In this document: positions 1 through 10,751 of the stretch, piece after piece
How the letters are laid out: every line of letters begins with the position of its first letter
How positions within the stretch are numbered: the stretch's first letter is position 1
Origin: Sequoia sempervirens
Lineage: Eukaryota > Streptophyta > Pinopsida > Cupressales > Cupressaceae
NCBI GenBank assembly: GCA_007258455.2
Contig: VDFB02344227.1
Location: 1-64,000, forward strand
Direction: 5' to 3'
Length of the DNA stretch: 64,000 nt
The notes under the pieces: generated by a model
What the model was told of the DNA's origin: nothing
The model's input: the letters and a program-made list of their open reading frames with translations, nothing else
Database searches by the model: none
Program-made: the position numbers and the translations under genes

Positions 1-1430
1 TGCAAGCTATGTCAGGTAAGATATCCTTCAAAAACCCAAAGGAAAAGCCTCAAAAACACCCAAATGTTTAATCTCATTAAACTAGACATAACATATATAT
101 CCATGTCACCAAAATGGAAGTAAGCCTCTCTAAAAAAGGAAGATCAAAATAATAACATTCCCATATCAAGAAATCAGCCTAATAACATCTCCAAAACTCC
201 ATGAATTAAATCAAATACCCAAGGAGATAAACATGTTGAACATTCCTCAAATGAACCATCTAGAACTAGAAAGATATCTCAAGATCCATCTCCATGAGAA
301 GAAAAAAGCATAAACATAATTCATCTGAAAAAAAATGGGCTACACTTTTTAGATGATTATTTGTTGAGTATACCAAGAGTGGGGAATGAGATTGCTCCTT
401 TAGAATATACCAAGTATCATAGACTTTATCCAAGAACAACCTCTTCTTAGGTTCTTCATGAACTAATGTTCATATCCAGGTGAAAGGATCCTCAAAATTT
501 TTATTGAAACAAAACAATTACCTTACCCATGTCTCCAAGTATCCATGAGCATCTAAACCTAATCAATCTATGCTAAAAATCCAAATGCAACATTTCACTC
601 TCATGAAGCAGTGAATCTCATGACTAAGATGCTCAATACCAAGAGAACTAATCAGACCATTGTCAAAGCTCCAACCATGGAATTAGGAACCCAAACATGA
701 CATCATGATCTAACCATCTTCTCCTAGGAGATCACATACAACAATGCATACATCTTGGTTTTAGGAGAACATGTATCAAGTCAATTCTCAAACCAAAATA
801 TAGAGAAAACCAAGACATAATACCATAACACACTCTACAATAAGAATCAACATCTCTACTCACATGTTGATAACCATCTCCTACTAGTGAACCTGTAAAT
901 GTGAAAGAACCCTTTTACAAAAACATAATCTAAGAGTTCCTCCAACACATCAAAAAACACTAAGAAGGTCATCCATCACTAATGTTGAATCCACATCACT
1001 GCCAAAGCTCTCACCAAACCATGGCACCAAGCTACACATGGTATCATTACAAAAATCTCCTAATGAAGATCACCCATTGTCCACACCCTAAACTACAATC
1101 CTAGAAACTCTAGAGAATTAAAACTAAGATCTCCAAGCTAAGAAGATATAACCACATGCTAAAAGTCCCATAACTGACTATCTAGGCACTCAAAATCCAT
1201 CCTCTCATCCCAATGCAACACATGCTAATATACAAGTGACCATAGACAAGGTCAACTAATGAAGTTTGCATCAAATCTGAATCAATCTCATGGATATATA
1301 CAACCCACACATGATTCATCCCACTACAACCAAATTGGTGATTAGCCCATATAATTGTGTAACCCATAGATCTCAAACATTGAAACATGCAAACCCATCA
1401 TCACATTAGTAACATGCAAAACTATGATAT
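1..1430 (-). repeat. Antisense remnant of an LTR retroelement internal region
   Basis: No coding potential is visible. The reverse complement of about 1-640 resembles 22330-22750: both contain the phrase GCTCATGGATACTTGGAGAC and, further on, AGAGTGGGGAATGAGA, in the same order. The later piece lies just inside the LTR at 23767, so this is an opposite-orientation copy of that retroelement's internal region, running off the window's left edge. Similarity beyond about 640 is not clear by eye. The right edge is set by the start of the Penelope-like element. Confidence 0.6.
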
Positions 1431-1509
1431 CAAAGAAGATATCGTCAAGCTTTTCATTCCTCTCATCTAGCACATTGATGCTGCAGAAATCGTCTTTTTA
1501 CCTCCAAAG

Positions 1510-2883
1510 AGTGATACCCTCGTATCTATGGGGTTCAAAAATCCACAAAGGGGGATTCTTTTTAAGACCCTATATTATGGATACAATAGACTCCCCAACT
1601 TACAAATTGGCGTCTTTCCTTGCGAAACTTATCTCTCCTCTGGTCGGTAATTCAGAATCCCATATCAATAATTCCTCCCATTTCGTTGAATTTATCAAGA
1701 ACGTCAAGCTTGATAATAATGACATTTTAGTGAGTTTCGACGTGGTTTCTCTCTTCACCAAGGTTCCCATCCCCGATGCCATTAAGATTGTCAGGTGCAA
1801 GACTAATGATGAAATTGCTTCTCTTGTAGAGTTGTGCCTAAAATCAACCTTCTTCTCTTTCCAAAATGTGATCTATGAGCAAGTTGATGGCATAGCCATG
1901 GGTTCCCCTCTCTCTCCTGTCATTGCCAACCTCTTCATGGAGCATTTCAAAAATTCAGCTCTTTTCTCCTCCCCCCTCAAACCAAAATGGTGGAAACGTT
2001 ATGTTGATGACACCAATGTTTGTTGGCCTCATGGGCTTGACAAGTTAGAAGATTTTCATGCTCACCTTAACAACTTGGTTCATTGCATCACTTTACTAAG
2101 GAGATTGAATCTGATGGCCAGCTCCCTTTCCTCGACATCTTGCTCATCAAAAAATCAGATGGCTCCCTTGGTCGTCGAGTGTTTCGTAAAGCTACCCACA
2201 CTGATCTCTATCTCCATTCTTCTTCCCATCATCACCTGTGTCAAAAAAGTGGTATCCTTAAAAACCCCACTTTGAGGGCTTTTCGTATTTGTGATGAAGA
2301 TTACCTAGATCAAGAGCTAGCCCATCTTCGTAAAGTCTTCATCCTTAATGGATACAAAAACAAGCAAATCTCTAGAGCCTTCAACCATGCCAGGGAGAGA
2401 TTCTTTTCTCATCCCTTTACCCCCAAACCAAATTTCTGCCCTGTCGCTTCTCTCCCTTAAATTGAAGGCATTTCCCAAAAAATCTCCAAGATTCTCTTTA
2501 AGAAAGGGATTCATTGTGCTTTCAAACCTTGTTCGACAATAAGACACTATCTCCCTTCTCTGAAGGACTCGAGGGACATATTACTTGAGTCAGGAGTATA
2601 CAAGGTTGTTTGTTCTTGTGGCATTCCTTACATAGGAGAAACGGGTCGTTCTTTTTGCATAAGAATTAAGGAGCATAGTGTGGACATTAGACATGATCGG
2701 GTTGTCAAATCGGCACTTGTAGACCACTCCTTTTCAACTAAGCACCACATATGCTTAGAAAACACTCAGATCTTATGCAAAGAGGACAATTTTTTCAAGA
2801 GGAAGCTCAAGGAAGCCATCCACATTAACAACCACCTGTCTAACCTTAACCGTGACGAGGGTTGGAGTCTCAATATCGCGTGA
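1510..2883 (+). pseudogene. PLE reverse transcriptase with GIY-YIG endonuclease, disrupted
   Basis: The product would copy element RNA at a nick made by its own endonuclease. The RT core shows KIHKGG and LRP near 1540-1575, VSFDVVSLFT near 1730, AMGSPLSP near 1895-1918 and the catalytic YVDD at 2000-2011. Next come LPFLD and the RKATHTDLYL block near 2120-2210, which are PLE hallmarks. The endonuclease has GVYKVVCSCG followed by YIGETGR (2593-2646), with the Cys pair usual in PLE GIY-YIG domains. Frameshifts lie near 1534 and 2085, and a TAA at 2458-2460 interrupts the linker between RT and endonuclease. The linker stays in frame on both sides of that stop, and the reading ends at TGA 2881-2883. 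The RT catalytic aspartates survive although the gene is dead. Confidence 0.93.
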
Positions 2884-3209
2884 CAACCTTTGATGTCTAA
2901 CCTTCATAACCAGTTTCTTTCCTAGCGTGTTCGTGCTCTTTTCCCCCACCCTGGTTTCTTTGTCTTCCACCTTTTTTGCTTCTTTTTCTTGTTCCCTTTT
3001 AGTGTTCTTGATGGTAAATTGTCTCTTTCGTCCGCCCTCCTCTTTGTTCTTCTTTCCATCTTTGGTCTGACCTTGGTTTCGTTCTAAGGTGTCTTGTTCT
3101 TCCCGTCGTTTTTTGGTTTCTCTGTGCCTTTCTTTTTGGCTCTCCTTCCTTTGCTCTTCTTTTTGTTTCTTGCCTTATATATATTTGTGTGTGCGTGTGT
3201 GTGTATTCA

Positions 3210-3265
<56 letters not shown>

Positions 3266-4220
3266 TTTATACCTATTTATTTTCTTACTTCTATCCTCTT
3301 GTCCCTTATATATTTATTCCTCATTATTTATAGCTATTCCTCTTACTTCTATCCTTTTGTGTATTATTGCTATTTTTATCATTATTTTATTTATTTTATT
3401 TATCTTTTTTATTATTTCTTGTCTTTTTTTTTAGTCATTTCTTTGTTTTATTTATGTTGTTTCATTCCCATCTATTTAAAATATTTTTTAGATAAATCTT
3501 TTTTAGTAATTCTTGTTTTAGTTATCTCTTTTGTTTTTATTTTTATTTATTTATTTAATTTATTTTAGGAGTCCACTTTGTGTTTCTTTCTTCTACTTCT
3601 ATTTGGTTTATTTCTCCCCCTTTTTAAAATTCTTTTCATCTCATGATATATATTTATATATATCAATTTTAATACTTATTTTGATATATATTTATTTTCA
3701 TTTTTTTTTTTATATATTTATTTTATTTTTCTTTAAGTGTTTCTTCTTTTGCTTGTTTTCACTTCTTGGTTTATATATTTATATCATTTTTAATGTATTA
3801 TTTCTTTGGTTTTTCCTTGATCTTAGGCTCCATTTTATATTTTTTCTTTCTGTTTTATTTATTTGTTTTTCCGTCTTTTTCTTCTCCTTGATTTTGTTTT
3901 GTTTCTTCTTAATGGTCTTCCTTTAATCATTTAATTTATTCAATATTTGCACTTTATATTTTTCAAGTTTTCTCTTGTCTTATTTTTTGCTTCTTCCTTT
4001 TGAGCATTTGTTTTTGTTCTTTTCCTTCCCTTAAAAAAGCTTTTTACTCTTTTTTCTCCTTTCTTTTATATTGTGTTGGTTCCATTTAATTTGGTTTTAT
4101 GTTCATCTTTTTCTTTTTCTTTAATATTGTCCTTGAATTGCATGCATCTTTCCCTCCTCCCCCTTCCTTATTATTCAGTCTGAGTCTGCAATCATTCATT
4201 TTCTCCTTTGGCTCTCTTTC
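2884..4220 (+). other. Pyrimidine-rich 3' region of the PLE
   Basis: About 1.3 kb with strong T/C bias on the plus strand (long runs of T, TTTA and TTTC), between the ORF stop and the 3' hairpin. Open frames here encode only Phe/Leu/Tyr/Ile low-complexity peptides and are not genes. The strand bias starts just past the PLE stop codon and ends at the hairpin, so I read it as an element untranslated region expanded by slippage. Confidence 0.6.
3213..3262. repeat. (AT)25 microsatellite
   Basis: Twenty-five uninterrupted AT units, preceded by a short (GT)n tract at about 3186-3204, inside the pyrimidine-rich PLE 3' region. Confidence 0.97.
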
Positions 4221-4223
4221 ATC

Positions 4224-4255
4224 CTGATGATGGATCACGGAGTGTGATTCAAAAC
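4224..4255 (+). ncRNA. Hammerhead-like motif at the PLE 3' end, probably inactive
   Basis: CTGATGA (4224-4230) matches the hammerhead core box. It is followed by a hairpin of GGATCAC (4232-4238), loop GGAGT and GTGATTC (4244-4250), seven pairs including one G-T wobble. Next comes AAAAC where an active ribozyme has GAAAC. Hammerhead motifs at element ends are documented in Penelope-like elements. Two deviations argue against activity now: the essential G is A, and an extra T sits between the core box and the stem. Both the G-to-A change and the wobble fit cytosine deamination. Confidence 0.5.
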
Positions 4256-4265
4256 ATTGATGCAA

Positions 4266-6273
4266 AAAAATCCTTACACAATCGAATCTAGAAGCAATAC
4301 AAATCTATGATATGGATTGTGGAAACCTACTATCTTTTATCGTGTATATTTTCAAGAATCAAACACTAGATCACCAACAAATCTAATTTTCCAAAAATAT
4401 CCACAAGTGAGTACCATAGTCAAGAACTAATCAAGCATTTATGTAAATCTACAATTGTTTTCATCCAAAAACCTCTAAGAGTTTGAACACAATATTTTCC
4501 ACAAATCTACACAAACTCACAACTTTTAGAGCATGCGAAAATTGTAAAACCTTTAGAGGAAATAGGTTTCCCAAAAGCTTATGACAACTTCACAACCATC
4601 ATTAAATCACTAATGGTTCAAACATTTATCAACATTTCCTCAAAAAGAAAGTTTTAAACCTCCTCAAACCATGAATGAAGCATACATGCAAACCTACAAC
4701 TATCATACATCTAGATAACCCAAGGGACTAATTTGAAAGATAGTTTGAATTTACAAATCTACAAAACCACAAGTTTTGATTAACCATGGAAAAACTATAA
4801 AACCATTGTATTTATAACAAACATGCAAATCCATATCCACTTATCATTTGGAAGACTCACAATTTTGATCAAAACAATGGAATACCATGAATATGCATAA
4901 CCATATATTTTTTATGGAAAATCCAAAAACCCTTAGATCCAACCAACATGAAACTATTTCATGCGAGTACAACCAACCAAAGGAAGAAGAGGTCTAGGAT
5001 CTCTAGACCCATTTGTAGGCCAACTCCACAACCACCATCATGTACAAGCATACAAAGGATCTAGGTTGTTCTAGAAGCTTTTAGATCATCTAATGATCAA
5101 ATACATAGCCTACATGCATTTTAGGCTATTAAAACTATGCCTTCTAATGATAGGGACTAAAACCAAGTACCCAACATAGGCACATCAAACCATAGTCATA
5201 ACAACACAAGTTTCTCCATATGACTAGGGGGGCTAACACAATCACCCAATATGAATGCTTTGTTGTGCACAACCAAAAATGTAAGAAAACCACCATGCAT
5301 GAGGGTTATCATACACTGTCAAATAGGATCTCTAGATCAATTTCATTTTAAATGAAATCACATGATCAACTCCAAAATACTCAATCTTCTCCATCCTTCA
5401 CAATTCCTAATGTCTCTTGAAAAAAAAGATCAAATGCAAAACTTTTGCTTAAACAAGGAATAATAAAGGATTAATAATCAATCAATTTCTTCAAAACAAA
5501 TTTCCTCAAGCTTCTACAATGAAATTATTCTCTCTCACATAGTACATAAAATTTTTCATGTTTATAATCCTCTATCATGGGAACCCAAGAATGCCATGTG
5601 CCATATCCACAGTCTCTGTATGCATGCAAACTAAAAATGGAGAACTTGCACAAGTCCAAATTTCCCAAAAAAGGTAACCTTCTAAACATGGTACAACATG
5701 CAAGGCATCCAACTTAATATTTTATGCAAATATTAAGTCACCTTGACATACTTGGTGTCCCACTAGAGAAAATCTTGCCACCTTTCAAAACAGAACTTAT
5801 CTTTGAATCCTATTCACTCCTAGTGACAACTCAATCTTCGTTTAGCAACATTCCTTTGTGAGAATGAGTTAACTCTTCAAACCAATGCCACATGGAATCA
5901 AGGTGCATTTCCTTGAAGAAAATACAATGCACAATGATACATTGAGTGCCTAGGTGACAAGTGTCACTCTTCATTGCTTCCCTTTCTCCAAAGAAGCAAT
6001 ATGCTCACAAGTAGGCCCCACCAAGTACTGAATTCCAAAGTAGAATGCCACATGTCACCATGGCACACATTTAAGAGGTATAAACATTTACCTCTTCCAA
6101 AAGGAGTGCCCATATGACAAGTGTCACATTCTCACACTTTACACATTACATGTAGGAAGCCAACTCATCATTCGGTCCCACAAAGTGCCTTAGCAACTTG
6201 GAAACTTATATTTTTGTATTTAATAAATTAAATCGCCAACATAGAGACAAATAAAAGTAATTATTTCAACATG
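4266..6273. other. No gene; A/C-rich repeat-like sequence
   Basis: About 2 kb between the PLE and the Tat-like element. No reading frame resembles a known protein on either strand. Phrases such as ACAAGTGTCAC and CACATGTCACC recur and the base composition resembles 1-1430, so decayed retroelement sequence is likely. No family could be assigned. Confidence 0.4.
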
Positions 6274-6278
6274 GGACT

Positions 6279-7665
6279 TGTGAATAAATATTCAACAACC
6301 TCCCTCTGGGTTTATTTTTCTCTAACTATCGGCCCATGCATCTCAAGTAATCCACTTGACCTTTTTTTCAAAATCTGTCACCCCCTCCATGTGTATTCTC
6401 TGTGCACCCTGGAGGTTTCCTTTCCTTCACATCTCAGGAATCCCCGCTATGCTTTCACATGTCATAGTTGCGGGCCATTTTGATTGTACCTTTTTGCTTC
6501 CTCATCGGGCCCTGCTCGAGTGCCATGTAGCTCTCATTTCCCAAAGAAATTTGGTGGCCCCATGATCGGCATCTACAATGACTTTTGCTACGTATCTAGT
6601 CTACACAATATTTTAGCGAAAGGATAAAATAACGACCGCAGGCAGTGAAATACTGCCACACGTCTCTTTTGCGCACAACCAATGATCACTTTCGTCCACT
6701 TTTGGATAGAGCTCCATCCATGCGACACATGTCACCTTGGCACAAGTCTTCAACGATGAAAGATAAAGGTTCACATAGGCAGCATTATGTTGTTGTGTGT
6801 CTCTTCGACAGGTTTTGTATTTGGGTGATGAATCAAGCGACCCAAATGCTGCTACTGGCCACCGCATGTCATAATTACTTCACGGGATGATGACACTTAT
6901 CTATTTAACCTTGTTGGGACCACCACCATCATATGCAAGGGATTCAACTAGGCCTAGAATGACCGGATGCTTGGTTTTGAATCTTTTTTGTTGCAACGGC
7001 TTGGGGAATACACTCATTTCTGCATCATTGTTGGAGATCACAAAATCTTTTCTGTTATTGCTCTCTGAGGCAGTGGGAGTCTTCTGCTATATATACTTCT
7101 CTCTATTTAGAGTGAAGGGCCTGAATTTTGAAGGAACACTAATTTTAGGAAAAGACACCAAGCCTTTATTATTGTTTTATTCTATTGCAAAAGACTTTCA
7201 AACTATGTCAATTGTTTGGCCTTTCTATTCTTTCATGTTATTTGATTAAACTTTAAACTATGTTGCTATTATCTGGATATTTTATTTGAGAACTTCTATA
7301 CAAGTTTTTTGATCTAGATCATGTCTAATGACTCTTCTTGGCAGTAGGAATGTATGCAATTTTATTTTATGTCAATGAATGGATTATCTATACTTTAATC
7401 TTCAGTTTATACTTTTCTGGAACACTACAAATACCAATCGGGCCCTTAGATCTATGCTTTATCGTGCCTATCATTAAGTCTCAGCACATTGCCTTAGGTT
7501 AGACTTTATTTTATTATATTCATTTCATTCTCCCTTTCCAAACCCCATTATAGAAGAAGCTAGCTTCTCTAAAAACCCGAAGGTCACTCAGTTTAACGTA
7601 AAAGGTCCCCCATAAATTGAGTTTCAAATAAGACACTATTACCTTGTCAAATTTTGGCATCAGCA
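6279..7665 (+). repeat. 5' LTR of the Tat-like element
   Basis: 1387 bp, TG to CA. It matches 20879-22276 along its whole length with scattered substitutions and small indels. The outer boundary is fixed by the GGACT duplication and the inner one by loss of similarity after CAGCA at 7665. Open frames inside it are not genes. Confidence 0.95.
7088..7095 (+). promoter_or_regulatory. LTR TATA box
   Basis: TATATATA in the context TTCTGCTATATATACTTCTC, about 800 bp into the 5' LTR and conserved at the same place in the 3' LTR (21688-21695). It is the best core-promoter candidate for the genomic RNA. Confidence 0.6.
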
Positions 7666-7803
7666 TTTTGTTCTTTTTCTGGCATGCCCAATGGGACAAA
7701 GCTTAAATGAATTTGCACTTTAGAAGGGTGTATGAGCCAGCAGCTTGTAACTAGATCCTAAACCGCAAGAGACCCCAGTTTACTTGTACCGCCACTAGGA
7801 ACA

Positions 7804-9117
7804 ATGCAGGCCACAAGTCAATTGGCAACCATTTCAATCCCTCCACCTATTCCTTTAACCATGTTGTTAGCTGCCAATAGAAATTACATGGAATGGGATG
7901 CCAGAAGTCCCCTAACAGCTCTAGTAGCACCCATTGTTTGGGATGCTATCTCGGTCTTAGCTGTAAAAGCTATACCCAATTTTATCAGAGATGGCTCAAG
8001 AACACCCGCAGAACATCTACAAGATGTGGTGAATGTGTGTATGGTGCACAGGATCACTGTGAAAAATGTAGCTTTAAGGATCCTTCTCACATCTTGCAAA
8101 GGAAAGGTGCTAGATTGGTACCGAACACTAACACCTAACACCATCTGCACCTGGGACGAGCTCGGTGATCTATTTTATGAGAGATTTTCAAATGATGGAG
8201 ACCATTCCTCATTGTATTATCAATTATCTGTCATAAAATGAGCTCCCCAAGAGGCTATGACAGACTACAATTCCCAATTCCACATGAACTAGTAGAGGAT
8301 TCATGTTACTATCCACCCAACTCCTGAGTTGGTGTTCATATTTTATTTGAAGTCTATCCACCCAAACATTTCCATGATAATCAAATCTTTGGGGGAGCTA
8401 CTCTACTAGATGCTTACAGTCTCGTTGTCAAAGTCGATAATCATTTGATAGATTGTAGAAAGCTGCCTCCTTGGCCCATTATGCTTATATTTCTTGAAAT
8501 ATCAATTCCCACACAAGAAGTCACATCGGCAAGTGCGCCCGCACCTCCCCAGCCAATGTACTCATATGCGGCAGCGCCACAAAATGTCGCATCTACTTTC
8601 GGTTCTTCCAAGGATGAAATGAGCAATCTTAAAGAAATGTTGTGGACTATGGAAAATGATATAACCACCCTCACGTGGAACCAATCAACACCTCTAAAGC
8701 CTTCCTATCAAAACTATTAAGGAGGATGGTCCTCATATTAGCAGAATTATTACCAAGGCGGTTCTCGCACTAATCCACCAGCTCTGACAGCCAACCAAAT
8801 GGTGTCAGTTCCTACTCCACTGACGAGTGCTTCACCAAGCTCAAGTAGGGAATTGACCATGGGACAGAATAACCTCAATAATGATATCAATCCATGGTGC
8901 TTCCCTTGCAATGATGCACATATTCCTCCGAACTGTCTGTGTGGAAACTTACAACAAAAGGTGGTGAAGCAGTGTAGCCAAGGCGTGATGTTAGACCATA
9001 GATCATATGTATATGCCTTGCCACAAATGGAGAATGTGGTCCTTATCACGCAAATGCAAGGGATGTCTCTAGAACAAGAATTTGACATCTGTATCCAAAA
9101 CACCCCAAGTGTAATAT
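7804..9117 (+). pseudogene. gag: Tat-like gag
   Basis: Capsid-like protein that would package element RNA. The retrotransposon gag core is clear: GKVLDWYRTL, then TWDELGDLFYERF and a serine/tyrosine-rich stretch leading to YQLSVIK. The frame stops at TGA 8239-8241, where relatives would read Arg, and the homologous reading continues with APQEAMTDYNSQF. Further stops and shifts follow before a Pro/Ala-rich segment (8520-8720) and a possible CCHC knuckle, CFPCNDAHIPPNC, near 8910-8945. The ATG at 7804 lies about 140 bp after the 5' LTR and is the natural start. Confidence 0.85.
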
Positions 9118-9310
9118 GACTATAACACTCACTCAAAGAGGAGAATTACTAGTGAATTAGTTTCTCCGCAACTAGCTAGTCCACAACCTAAAGGTGCTCC
9201 CAATCAAATACCTAGCACTTCCACTGCGTCACCGCAATATCAATCGTGGAAGGAAATTATCATAACAAGAGAAAAAAAAAAAAAAACCTCCAAGTTTTCC
9301 ACCTTTCAAT

Positions 9311-10060
9311 GTGGTGGAACAATTGAAGAAATCATTTGCTAATGTGTCTCGATGGGAAATTCTAGCTATCCCGAAGCAAAATACACTATTACAGAAGGTG
9401 CTTCAAGCAGAGATCGATGCAATGCCAAAGGAGCAATTAGCCAATGCAAAGGTTGTTGATCAACTATCCCCTACCAAAGTCCTTACAAACAACACAAAAG
9501 AATCCCCTACCAAAGTTAGAGATAAGTTAAAGCCTCAGCCCTTCTTCTTAACTCTCATTATAGGGAAGAAGTTATTGCACAATGCTATGATTGATTATGG
9601 TGCCAACACTATGGTTATGCCTAAGAAAATAGTTGAAGATTTAGGACTCAGCTATGAACCTATGAAAAAGGGAGTAATCCAGCTTGATGGAAACAAAGTT
9701 GAGACCGTAGGAGTGATCAAGGCACTTCCTTTAACACTATTTTCTTGCCCTAGTGTCAGTGTGCCACAAGACACTGTGATTATAGATATTCCTCCCATGT
9801 TCGGCCTCTGTCTATCCTGAGAATTTGCTTCAAATGTGGGTGGATACCTATCCTTGGATTGGTCACATTTGATTCTCATAATCAAGCATGGTGAAAAAAT
9901 GAAGATAGAATCAGAAGCATTACATTCTAAGAATGTAGTGGATGAAGCCATGATCAATTTTGAAGTCGCACATACCTCTATCACCAAGCAAGAAATGTAT
10001 TGTGTTGAATTACTAGAGGAAGAAAAGGTGACCAAAATGATCAAGAAGATGCTCTGTTAA
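9311..10060 (+). pseudogene. Tat-like aspartic protease
   Basis: Retropepsin-type domain. The active-site region reads NAMIDYGANTMVMPKKIVEDLGL (written here as NAMIDYGAN then TMVMPKK); relatives have D-S/T-G, so the Ser/Thr is replaced by Tyr and activity would be lost. A TGA at 9818-9820 interrupts a block that resumes at once with EFASNVGGYLSLDWSHL, as expected if an Arg CGA codon became TGA. A charged segment follows to 10060 and resembles the protease-to-pol linker of gypsy elements. Confidence 0.8.
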
Positions 10061-10176
10061 GTGAACACATGGACAACGATCCTTTCATAAATTACCATGC
10101 TACAGGATTGGGAACCTATGTAATCTATGATGAAGACCAAGTGTTGCCAAAGAGTTTGAAGGTGGCCAAGCACCTG

Positions 10177-10670
10177 AGTTGTGGATGTTGTACTTTGACA
10201 GAGCAAGATGCAAAGTAGGTGTCAGAGTAGGGATATGTTTGATATCCCCACAAAATGGGAAAATACTAAGGTCTTTTTGCTTCCAATTCACTTGTTCAAA
10301 CAAAGAATCTAAATATGAAGGATTAGTTCAAGGTTTAAGCTTTGCAGAGTGAATGGGCATTAAGCAATTAATGGTGTTCAAAAATTCTGAACTGGTGGTC
10401 AACCAAGTCTGGGGAGTTTCCACAGCAAGGAATGTCCACATGAGATCCTATCAGCATCATGTATGGGACTTGGTTGAAGGTTTTAAAGCTTTCAATATTC
10501 AGACTATTTCTTGAGACCAGAATCGAGACGCAGATCACATGGCAGCAATCAGATCCCAGTTTGATCTTGCCTCTGACCTGATACATAACGAACACTCTGT
10601 ATGAGTAATAGTACAACCACCGGTCCCCAATAATGATCAAAGTTGGCAGGTGTTTGAAAGTGATGAACAC
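10177..10670 (+). pseudogene. Extra RNase H-like domain located before RT
   Basis: Translating from GAG at 10177 gives ELWMLYFDRARCKVGVRVG, then SNKESKYEGLVQGLSF, VFKNSELVVNQVWG and DQNRDADHMA. These four blocks match the order of the acidic residues in type I RNase H of the RVT_3/archaeal-like kind: D in YFD, E in KYEG, a third position that should be D but reads N in KNSE, and D in ADH. Two in-frame stops are present. The Tat elements I know carry their second RNase H after the RT-RNase H block. Here the domain lies between protease and RT, and none is seen before integrase. Confidence 0.75.
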
Positions 10671-10751
10671 ATTGCTTCAATCATCCAACAATCTTAGGAA
10701 TTCACTGATCAGGTCCAACCAAAAATCGTAGAGGCTTATGAAGGAAAAATC

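Larger units (their letters stand above)
1440..4265 (+). mobile_element. Penelope-like retroelement (PLE), 5'-truncated
   Basis: The unit consists of a reverse transcriptase, a C-terminal GIY-YIG endonuclease, a long pyrimidine-rich 3' region and a hairpin-forming 3' end. That combination defines Penelope-like elements. Coding similarity begins abruptly just before the conserved IYG..KIHK motif, so the N-terminal third of the protein is missing, as expected from 5' truncation at insertion. The left edge is approximate and no target duplication was identified. PLEs are typical of animals. In land plants the published example known to me is the conifer Dryad group, attributed to horizontal transfer from arthropods. 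Membership in that group is inferred, not tested. Confidence 0.88.

Noticed and set aside
3089..3926. Long plus-strand open frames rich in Phe, Tyr, Leu and Ile
   Set aside because: They lie in a T-rich low-complexity tract with (AT)25. The frames reflect composition, not a membrane protein.
6271..7249. Open frames of 70-120 codons in the Tat-like 5' LTR
   Set aside because: Similar frames occur in the 3' LTR only because the LTRs are repeats. They have no domain and sit over the promoter.
7679..7695. Primer-binding site TGGCATGCCCAATGGGA for the Tat-like element
   Set aside because: It starts about 14 bp inside the LTR end and matches tRNA-Lys only loosely; mentioned but not annotated as a feature.
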